Assembly: GCA_938008005.1 (NCBI GenBank)
Contig: CALLLZ010000127.1
Span: 1-8,229 of the forward strand
Source of the DNA: an uncultured Marinicella sp.
Lineage (GTDB): Bacteria; Pseudomonadota; Gammaproteobacteria; Xanthomonadales; Marinicellaceae
Direction: 5' to 3'
DNA: 8,229 nucleotides
The notes under the pieces were generated by a model. It was not told the DNA's origin, did no database searches, and saw nothing but the letters and a program-made list of their open reading frames with translations. Below, piece after piece: positions 1 through 5,964 of this stretch (positions are counted from its first letter, which is position 1; each line of letters begins with the position of its first letter). Position numbers and translations under genes: made by a program.

Positions 1-1
1 A

Positions 2-151
2 ACTTGGCACCCCAGGGCCAATATTGAGAGTCTTCAATTGACTGAAAACTCAAACCTTCAGAACATTCAACAAACTGTTGTTATAACCAGACCAGAAGTC
101 CCTAAACATCGCAATAAGTTTGGCAATTCATACCGCCGTACGAGGTATTAA
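2..151 (+). CDS. C-terminal fragment of an unidentified upstream protein
   Basis: Reading from base 2, one frame stays open for 49 codons to a TAA at 149-151; the other two forward frames are closed by early stops. The encoded tail reads like a real protein terminus, ending in a basic, aromatic stretch (KHRNKFGNSYRRTRY) after TVVITRPEVP. Its stop lies 5 bp before the kinase ATG, and the kinase's likely ribosome-binding site (GAGG, 142-145) lies inside its last codons. This tight spacing is typical of translationally coupled operon partners. The start is outside the window, the family is not recognisable from the tail, and no function is proposed. The main doubt is that a 150-base open frame can occur by chance. 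Confidence 0.6.
   Translation, partial: TWHPRANIESLQLTENSNLQNIQQTVVITRPEVPKHRNKFGNSYRRTRY
142..145 (+). promoter_or_regulatory. Ribosome-binding site for the sensor kinase
   Basis: GAGG lies 11 bases before the ATG at 157 and inside the last codons of the upstream partial gene. It supports the chosen start and suggests translational coupling with that gene. Confidence 0.55.
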
Positions 152-156
152 AAGTT

Positions 157-2142
157 ATGAACAATAAAAATGAAATTAACTTGAGCACTAAGCTTATATT
201 GATGACGGCATTTTTAATGATGTTGGCAATATTCATTTCTGTGTTTATCACATTATATTATGGCAACCAAATCGCACAAGAATCTATCAGCAAAAAGCTA
301 ATGAGCAGTCAATTAATTCAACAGCAACTGAATGAACAAAAACTAAGGCAATTAGAGCTGGTTTCTTTATTGGTGGCATCAGACCCTGCTTTTGTGGCTT
401 ATGTAGCTCAAACCATTTTTGATCTTGAAAATAACGAACAAGCTGATATTGCTTCGATTGCAGACCTATTGCTTGAGCGCCAGCAACAATATAGTTTTGA
501 TGTGGCCTTTATCGTATCCGCAGATGGTCAACAAATCGCTCGTTCGGATCAAGCCATGTCCGCCCCCAGAGATTTGTCATCTGAACCATTGATGTTAGCA
601 GCAATGAAAGATTTGTTGCCTGTCAATGGTTATTGGTTTGACCAAGAAACCATCTATCAAGCAGCTATCGTACCTTTAGCACGAGGTAGGAACTTGATTG
701 GCTTTTTGATTACAGGACTGGCTATCAATGACCAGTTAAGTAATGATTTCGCCAAGCTCTCTGGCACTGAAGTGGTGATTTTAAGTGAAAACAATCAACA
801 ATTCAGTGCTTTAGCCAGTACCTTGGATTTAGATAACAACAACGATTTAATGACTCAATTAAATCAACAACAAAACATACCGACTGAAAATCAATTTAAT
901 CTGCTCATTAATGACTTAAGTCTAGCCATTAAACTCACCCAACTAACTTCACTCAATGAAACTGATTACCATGTTTTAAATGGAGTTTCAGTGACCCAAA
1001 CAATGGCGCCTTTTATACATACCAGAAATATATTGGTAGCAGTGGGTTTGGGCATTATTATACTTTCCCTTTTAATAGCAAGAATGTTTGTTAAACAATC
1101 ATTATCTCCCTTAAGACAAATTTCTGCATCCACACGTCAGATTTCACATGGTAATTATGCCGCTACTTTTCCCCAAAAAGTGGGTGGTGACTTGAATGAA
1201 TTAAGTGATTCTGTCACACAATTGGCTCAAAACTTAAGAGGCAGAGATGCATTGGCTGCCCATATGATTGAATTGAGCAAAAAGTCTTTCAAACCTGGCA
1301 ATGCAGAAAAAGTCATTATTGAACCAGGTAAAGTCATCAACAAACGCTTCGAAGTCATTAAGAATATTGGCATCGGTGGCATGGGTGCTGTTTTTCAAGC
1401 ATACGATCGTGAGCTAGAAGAAGTGGTTGCCTTGAAAGTATTAAAAACCAAAGCCTCCGACCAGGAAGCCATTACACAATTCAAAGACGAAATCAAAATA
1501 GCGCGTCGTATTTCACATCCGAATGTGGTGAGAATTCATGATCTAGGACAACTGTCAAGCCAAGTGTTCATTTCAATGGAATATGTACAAGGCTATACCT
1601 TAGAACAAATTCTCAAGTATGCCAAAAAGCTGCGTCCATTGGCAGCTAAACATGCTGCTATGCATATTTGTGAAGGGTTGCATGCAGCACATAGTGCCGG
1701 TGTTGTGCATAAGGATTTAAAACCAGCCAATATAATTATTGAACTGGATTCATCAATCAAGTTAATGGATTTTGGTATAGCAGATATAGACAGCGTGATC
1801 AGTACCAGTCAATCCAATGCTGTGGTCAGTGGAACAGCAGCCTATATTGCACCTGAGCAAGCAATGGGCAAAGGTGCGGACGAACGAACTGACATTTATG
1901 CTTTGGGCGTTTTACTGATGGAGATGTTTATTGGCCAACGGCCGTTCTATGGTGTTAATGATGAAGATTTAATGATGAAACACGTTAACGAAGAACCCTT
2001 ACCAATTTCTCTTCAATGGGCAGATGCGCCCAAAGAATTAGAGCACCTGATTCAAAATTGTCTGGCTAAATCACCGTCAGATCGGCCTCAGTCGGTTCAG
2101 CTGATACTCAACCAATTGAAACAAATTAAATTTAAAAACTGA
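157..2142 (+). CDS. Transmembrane sensor Ser/Thr protein kinase (Cache-like sensor, HAMP, kinase)
   Basis: This is an inner-membrane eukaryotic-like Ser/Thr kinase, 661 residues. Domains in order: a short cytosolic start, TM1 (about 12-35), a periplasmic region of about 250 residues, TM2 (about 290-312), a HAMP linker (about 313-365) and a C-terminal kinase domain (about 398-655). The periplasmic part (AFIVSADGQQIARSD near 117-131, then IVPLARGRNLIGFLITGLAI near 171-190) resembles double-Cache sensors. The kinase looks active: glycine loop GIGGMGAVF (405-413), K427 in VALKVL, helix-C E445, catalytic loop VVHKDLKPANI with D520, K522 and N525, DFG 538-540, APE 565-567, D579 and R643. The catalytic loop is HKD rather than HRD. 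It probably converts a periplasmic signal into Ser/Thr phosphorylation; ligand and substrates are unknown. The ATG is preceded by GAGG (142-145). The gene lies between a tightly linked upstream gene and a porin gene 34 bp downstream. Confidence 0.95.
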   Translation: MNNKNEINLSTKLILMTAFLMMLAIFISVFITLYYGNQIAQESISKKLMSSQLIQQQLNEQKLRQLELVSLLVASDPAFVAYVAQTIFDLENNEQADIASIADLLLERQQQYSFDVAFIVSADGQQIARSDQAMSAPRDLSSEPLMLAAMKDLLPVNGYWFDQETIYQAAIVPLARGRNLIGFLITGLAINDQLSNDFAKLSGTEVVILSENNQQFSALASTLDLDNNNDLMTQLNQQQNIPTENQFNLLINDLSLAIKLTQLTSLNETDYHVLNGVSVTQTMAPFIHTRNILVAVGLGIIILSLLIARMFVKQSLSPLRQISASTRQISHGNYAATFPQKVGGDLNELSDSVTQLAQNLRGRDALAAHMIELSKKSFKPGNAEKVIIEPGKVINKRFEVIKNIGIGGMGAVFQAYDRELEEVVALKVLKTKASDQEAITQFKDEIKIARRISHPNVVRIHDLGQLSSQVFISMEYVQGYTLEQILKYAKKLRPLAAKHAAMHICEGLHAAHSAGVVHKDLKPANIIIELDSSIKLMDFGIADIDSVISTSQSNAVVSGTAAYIAPEQAMGKGADERTDIYALGVLLMEMFIGQRPFYGVNDEDLMMKHVNEEPLPISLQWADAPKELEHLIQNCLAKSPSDRPQSVQLILNQLKQIKFKN

Positions 2143-2176
2143 TGCATTAAGACTTACTGTAAACAAAGACCCTATC

Positions 2177-3388
2177 ATGAATAAAATTTTATCTTTACTA
2201 ACCACCCTACTTTTAATCATTTTTTGTAATCAAAATGCGGCAGCAGCTGACAGCATTGCAGAAGCCTTTTCATCGGGTCATACCGAATTGACTTTCCGCT
2301 ATCGGTATGAATTTGTAGATTCCGATGCATTCGAAAGAGATGCCAATGCATCTACTGTTAAAACTCGACTGAACTACAGCACAGCAAACTATAAAGGAAT
2401 GACATTCTTTATTGAACTGGATAACGTCACAGAAGTTTTTGGTGATAATTATAATTCGGGTGCTGGCACCAGCCCAAACCGCACTCGATTTCCAGTTGTG
2501 GCAGACCCTACCGGTACAGAACTCAATCAAGCTTGGTTTAATTTTAATTTTTCTGCTCACGATTTTAAACTTGGGCGCCAAAGAATAGTCCTTGATAATC
2601 AACGGTTTGTTGGAGGGGTAGCTTGGCGACAAAATGAACAAACTTATGATGCTGCCAGATTAGATTTTAACTTGGCAGGTAGTCAACTTTCATTGGCCTA
2701 CATTGATCGAGTTAACAGGATTTTCGGCGGAGATGTTCCGGCCGGAGACCATGATAACAAGACCCTGCTAGCCAATTGGTCAAAAGAGTGGAATGGACAA
2801 CACAAATTGGTATTTTTTTATTACGACATTGATAATGAAGATGTGAGGGCATTTTCTACCCAAACTTATGGTGTGTCTTTTGATACCTTCGTACAATTTG
2901 AAGACAGCTTATTGAGCTTAAGTTTAGACTATGCACAACAATCAGACGGCACTAATAACCCCGTTAGCTACAATGCCGATTATTGGCGGATTGAAGGTGC
3001 TCTTGAAATGTCAAAGGTTGACTTCATCATAGGCCAAGAAGTGTTGACAGGTAATTCCAGCATAAATGGCGCTGCTTTTCGCACACCTTTAGCTACATTG
3101 CATGCTTTTAATGGCTGGTCTGATCGATTTTTATCTACACCCAACACAGGATTAAAAGACACTTATATTGGCATGATTGGTTCTCACAATAAGGTCAGTT
3201 GGTACCTGAGGTATCATGATTTTGAGGCTGAAAGTACCAACCAAAGTTATGGCAGCGAAATAGATGCTTCAGTGTCATTCAATTTAACAGAACATATTTC
3301 AACACGAATTAAATATGCTCAATATGAAGCAGATGGATTCAGCACCGATACCCAACACCTTTGGTTGTTAGTTAATTTTGATTTTTGA
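2177..3388 (+). CDS. Alginate-export-family-like outer-membrane porin
   Basis: This is a predicted outer-membrane beta-barrel protein of 403 residues. A signal peptide is clear: MNK, a hydrophobic core (about 4-17) and an AAAA cleavage region, giving a mature start near D25. The cysteine at 17 follows F, so it does not form a lipobox. The mature chain alternates polar and hydrophobic residues throughout and ends in NFDF with a C-terminal phenylalanine, the usual signal for barrel assembly. The segments LGRQRIVLDNQRFVGG (132-147) with WRQNEQTYDA (150-159), and LHAFNGWSDRFL (308-319), are the kind seen in the alginate-export (Alginate_exp) porin family. It is shorter than AlgE (about 490 residues), and no alginate gene is visible nearby, so the substrate is open: it may be a general or anionic-solute porin. 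It starts 34 bp after the kinase stop with no terminator seen between, so co-transcription is likely. No strong ribosome-binding site precedes the ATG. Confidence 0.88.
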   Translation: MNKILSLLTTLLLIIFCNQNAAAADSIAEAFSSGHTELTFRYRYEFVDSDAFERDANASTVKTRLNYSTANYKGMTFFIELDNVTEVFGDNYNSGAGTSPNRTRFPVVADPTGTELNQAWFNFNFSAHDFKLGRQRIVLDNQRFVGGVAWRQNEQTYDAARLDFNLAGSQLSLAYIDRVNRIFGGDVPAGDHDNKTLLANWSKEWNGQHKLVFFYYDIDNEDVRAFSTQTYGVSFDTFVQFEDSLLSLSLDYAQQSDGTNNPVSYNADYWRIEGALEMSKVDFIIGQEVLTGNSSINGAAFRTPLATLHAFNGWSDRFLSTPNTGLKDTYIGMIGSHNKVSWYLRYHDFEAESTNQSYGSEIDASVSFNLTEHISTRIKYAQYEADGFSTDTQHLWLLVNFDF

Positions 3389-3420
3389 GGGTGATTAAAT
3401 GGGAGCCAACCAATGTATAG

Positions 3421-4497
3421 TCAATTTAAACCCTTTCCAAGACCTGATTCTCTGGCAAAGACTATCGCCTGTGCTCTGGTACTCACGGCCAATTTATCAA
3501 AAATATGGGTGATGTGATTTCTGACTGTTTTTTCTTGCATGCCCAATTCTTCAGAAATTGTGGAATTGTCTAATCCAGCGGCGATCTTGTCTAAAACCTG
3601 ATACTCTCGTGGTGTGAGATCTAACAGTTCATTTTTTTGATCAGCTTTATCAGTATGACTTTCAAGGAAGTCACTGAGCTTAGTCATGAAAACACCCCAC
3701 ATTGGCTCATCAAGCAACACATGGTTATCTGATTCAAGTGGTACAAATCGAGCACCTGGGATCTGCGCGGCCAATATCCGACCTTCATCAAAGGAAACTC
3801 TTAAGTCTCCGCGTGCATGCATTACTAAAGTTGGACATTTAACTTTGGAGGCCATGTCCATAACATCTATCTGATTGAATTCATCGAGAAACCGGACAGC
3901 ATTTTCAGGGGAGCAGGAAATACGTTGTAATTCATTGAAAGCCTGCAATTGCTCTAGATTTCCACCTGGCATAAATTGGCAGGAAAACACTTGTCGGAAA
4001 GCATCATGTTCACGTCCCCAACCCAGTTGAATCAATTTACTCATGGTAGCAGCTTCATCATGAGCCAACGCTGAATTGTCTCTGATCAAACGTCCTCTGC
4101 CATAAGCGCCATATAAAATTAAATGACTGACACGCTCAGGATGCCTGACTGCATAGGCAATGGCTACTGCACCGCCTTGTGATACCCCAAGTAATGGAAA
4201 TCGATCTAATCCAATCGAATCAACCACGGTCTCTAAATCATCTACCCATGACTCAAATGATAAATCTGTCACCTCACGATCAGACAGACCACAACCACGT
4301 TCATCATATCGTATCAATGTATTATTTTTCGACAGATCAGTGAGCCAATGTTTCCATACTGGGCTTTGCCAATCATATTCTATATGGCTTAACCAGTTGG
4401 CTGCTTTAACCATTACTGGGCCATTGCCGCTGGCTGAGTAAGCTATTCTCACACCATCTTTGGAAGTGGCAAAATTGATTTCTGCTTCTGAGTTCAT
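3421..4497 (-). CDS. Alpha/beta hydrolase fused to a LuxR-type helix-turn-helix
   Basis: This is a two-domain cytosolic protein with no signal peptide. Residue numbers below count from the GTG at 4500. Residues about 8-280 form an alpha/beta hydrolase with a nucleophile elbow GVSQG (S107), an acid in HARGD (D232) and a histidine in SDNH (H260), so the catalytic triad appears intact. The segments KAANWLSHIEYDW (32-44) and RYDERGCGLSD (64-74) are typical of the hydrolase subfamily found attached to transcriptional-regulator or cyclase domains. Residues about 293-355 form a LuxR/GerE DNA-binding domain (LTPREYQVLDKIAAGL, then EKTVRNHITHIFDKL). The likely role is a one-component regulator that binds or hydrolyses a small ester- or lactone-like ligand; the ligand is unknown. 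The start could be GTG at 4500 or the adjacent ATG at 4497; ATG is preferred, and neither has a strong ribosome-binding site. It converges with the porin gene across 32 bp. Confidence 0.92.
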   Translation of the reverse strand: MNSEAEINFATSKDGVRIAYSASGNGPVMVKAANWLSHIEYDWQSPVWKHWLTDLSKNNTLIRYDERGCGLSDREVTDLSFESWVDDLETVVDSIGLDRFPLLGVSQGGAVAIAYAVRHPERVSHLILYGAYGRGRLIRDNSALAHDEAATMSKLIQLGWGREHDAFRQVFSCQFMPGGNLEQLQAFNELQRISCSPENAVRFLDEFNQIDVMDMASKVKCPTLVMHARGDLRVSFDEGRILAAQIPGARFVPLESDNHVLLDEPMWGVFMTKLSDFLESHTDKADQKNELLDLTPREYQVLDKIAAGLDNSTISEELGMQEKTVRNHITHIFDKLAVSTRAQAIVFARESGLGKGLN

Positions 4498-4656
4498 CAC
4501 GAAAAGTTATTTTGACGCTAAATATAAGCAGTTTAGCAGCATTTTTATGACACATCAAAACATCAACGAAGCGCCCTCATACAATTTAACAAAACTGATA
4601 ACTACAACTCATTTTTTATTAATACCTGAAAAACTTGTTGTGTATTTATAATTTTT

Positions 4657-4700
4657 AACTGCCTACTCAACGACTATGGACTAAAAGTCCTTAGGTAGTT
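4657..4700 (+). repeat. Composite hairpin (9-bp outer stem, 5-bp inner stem)
   Basis: AACTGCCTA (4657-4665) can pair with TAGGTAGTT (4692-4700) over nine positions, one of them a G-U pair if transcribed in the + direction. Inside it, GGACT (4678-4682) pairs with AGTCC (4686-4690) around AAA. The two stems are separated by 12 unpaired bases on one side and one on the other. No U-tract follows, so it does not look like an intrinsic terminator. Confidence 0.45.
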
Positions 4701-4801
4701 CTGCAGAATAAAGTCCTTACTTCGAAACAATATTCTCTATGTTTTTATTTGACAAATCTTCCATCGTATTAAAATTGACATGATTTTATTTTCAATGGAT
4801 A

Positions 4802-4817
4802 GTTGACTTCAGCCAAC
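4802..4817 (-). repeat. Short hairpin, loop TGAA
   Basis: Read on the minus strand it is GTTGGC-TGAA-GTCAAC, a 6-bp stem with one G-U pair and a four-base loop. It closely resembles the hairpin at 4843-4860 in stem and loop. Confidence 0.5.
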
Positions 4818-4842
4818 CTGTATAACTGATGATTCTAAAACC

Positions 4843-4860
4843 TGTTGACTAAAGTCAACA
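4843..4860 (+). repeat. Perfect 7-bp hairpin, loop TAAA
   Basis: TGTTGAC-TAAA-GTCAACA is a perfect inverted repeat; as a DNA dyad it extends to TGTTGACT/AGTCAACA around AA. It is the strongest member of the hairpin group in this intergenic region and could be a protein-binding dyad or an extragenic repeat unit. Confidence 0.6.
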
Positions 4861-4906
4861 ACCCAAATAGTTTGTCAAATACTCTTCAAAACCTCAAAGA
4901 TAAATG

Positions 4907-4939
4907 TTTAGCAGCTAAAAGCCTTGCACTCAAAGTGCA
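4907..4939 (+). repeat. Adjacent dyads TTTAGC/GCTAAA and TGCAC-TCAAA-GTGCA
   Basis: TTTAGC (4907-4912) and GCTAAA (4914-4919) form a dyad around a single A. Directly downstream, TGCAC (4925-4929) pairs with GTGCA (4935-4939) around TCAAA. Between them GC-TAAAA-GC (4914-4922) repeats the same loop pattern with a minimal stem. Confidence 0.45.
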
Positions 4940-5020
4940 TAGTTTTAACTAGCGAACTGAAGCAATAAATACACAGCATACAATTAAAACCGCAATTAAA
5001 TAAGACTACACATAAGTTTA

Positions 5021-5044
5021 GAATGGGAATTGGTACTCCCATTC
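5021..5044 (-). terminator. Possible terminator hairpin after the DUF4437 gene
   Basis: GAATGGGA (5021-5028) and TCCCATTC (5037-5044) form a perfect 8-bp stem with an 8-base loop, 18 bp beyond the DUF4437 stop codon. On the minus strand the stem is followed by TAAACTTATG, which is a poor U-tract, so termination by this hairpin alone is uncertain. It could instead stabilise the 3' end of the mRNA. Confidence 0.42.
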
Positions 5045-5062
5045 CTTTTAAAAATTTCTCAA

Positions 5063-5917
5063 CTAGTTGCTTAGCTTATAAACACCAAAACTTCTGATGT
5101 ACAAAATATTTTTTTCATCCTTATCAGTTGTTGAAATAATATGATTATATTTACCATTTGATTCAAAATAACTACCCGGTTTTAAGTTCTTAGAAGCATT
5201 GATTTCTTTGTATTTCAATTCACCTTGAATAACCACTGCTCTTAACATACCATTTTGATTCTCAATTTTCCCATCAAAATCCGGTGGAAGCTTCAACAGG
5301 GTTCCATTTAAGTTTTGACTTCCTTGTTGCCCCCAAAGAAAAGCCACTTGAGGTATTTGATTTAAGTCAGATTCAGTGCCTTTGTAATCAACCCAATTCA
5401 ATTCAGCAGCAGGTACCCAGACCAAATTTGACTCATCCACATTTATGGGCTTTTCACCATTATCAAATGCCTTTGTTGCGGGATTAACTAAATAAGGACC
5501 GCTATCTATTTCGATGTAAGCCATATTATCAGTGGCGTCAGCTGCGGTTATATGTACCTCTCCTGCTGGTTGAGTCCAGAAAGATCCCGAGGACAACCAC
5601 ATTTTCTCTGCTTTGGGGTCATCATTATGCAGCAAACCTTTGATCACAATACCACGATAAGTGACATTATGTATGTGTGGAGGTGAGGCAAATCCATCAC
5701 GAAATCTCACTAACATGCCAGTGGCCTCAGTTTTTGTTCTATCTCCCCATAAGTCAGCTGCACCAGGGCTTTGGTCGCCACGCAACGGGTTCAAATAGCC
5801 CCACTTCACCTCATCAGCAGATATCACTTTTGTACCAATTGCATAGACATCTGTAATGGGATTTGTGAAAGAGACTACAAATACCATTACAGTAATCATT
5901 TTAATAAAATTCATCAT
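5063..5917 (-). CDS. Exported DUF4437 bicupin protein
   Basis: This 284-residue protein has a signal peptide (hydrophobic core about 7-18, likely cleavage after VYA, residue 26) and so should be periplasmic. It contains two cupin repeats in the manner of DUF4437/ChrR-like cupins. The first (about 66-138) keeps a metal-type signature: PHIH (H81, H83) and PAGEVH (E120, H122). The second (about 204-276: GTLLKLPPDFDGKI, then LKPGSYFESNGKYNH) lacks an HxH pair and keeps only a single histidine (H259), so it may be structural or a degenerate site. The substrate is unknown; it could be an isomerase- or dioxygenase-like enzyme or a small-molecule sensor. ATG at 5917 is preceded by TTGAGA; a second ATG follows immediately. 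It is the second gene after an oxidoreductase, 47 bp downstream of it, so shared transcription is likely. Confidence 0.88.
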   Translation of the reverse strand: MMNFIKMITVMVFVVSFTNPITDVYAIGTKVISADEVKWGYLNPLRGDQSPGAADLWGDRTKTEATGMLVRFRDGFASPPHIHNVTYRGIVIKGLLHNDDPKAEKMWLSSGSFWTQPAGEVHITAADATDNMAYIEIDSGPYLVNPATKAFDNGEKPINVDESNLVWVPAAELNWVDYKGTESDLNQIPQVAFLWGQQGSQNLNGTLLKLPPDFDGKIENQNGMLRAVVIQGELKYKEINASKNLKPGSYFESNGKYNHIISTTDKDEKNILYIRSFGVYKLSN

Positions 5918-5964
5918 ATTTTTCTCAATTCATGTCGTTAAAGGATTCCAAACGTTCGATCAAC

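Larger units (their letters stand above)
4746..4881. repeat. 136-bp segment bounded by 11-bp inverted repeats
   Basis: TATTTGACAAA (4746-4756) is exactly the reverse complement of TTTGTCAAATA (4871-4881). The outermost bases on each side are TA, so it can also be read as 9-bp terminal repeats flanked by TA, the target duplicated by IS630/Tc1-mariner elements. The interior has no gene but contains two strong small hairpins. This is compatible with a small non-autonomous element, but one copy cannot prove it, and an 11-bp match in AT-rich DNA can be chance. Confidence 0.35.
4498..5062. other. Gene-free, dyad-rich intergenic region
   Basis: About 565 bp lie between the start of the hydrolase-LuxR gene and the end of the DUF4437 gene. 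The only open frame is a 63-codon one (4460-4651, +) that begins antisense inside the hydrolase gene and shows no family features. The region instead contains several short inverted repeats listed separately, an 11-bp inverted pair (4746-4756 and 4871-4881), and short direct repeats: AAAGTCCTTA at 4684 and 4710, GTTTAGCAGC at 4531 and 4906, CAATTAAA at 4981 and 4993. The hydrolase promoter should lie near 4500-4600, but no good sigma-70 match stands out there. Confidence 0.7.

Noticed and set aside
3361..3413. TTGGTTG/CAACCAA pair at the porin-hydrolase convergence as a terminator
   Set aside because: The loop is about 39 bases and no U-tract follows; pairing is not convincing.
4460..4651. 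63-codon + strand open frame running out of the hydrolase gene
   Set aside because: It begins antisense to a firmly identified gene, has no family features, and the intergenic part is AT-rich with no supporting ribosome-binding site.
4657..4940. Repeats of the intergenic region as a CRISPR array
   Set aside because: The units are short, imperfect hairpins at irregular spacing with no constant repeat and no cas gene nearby.
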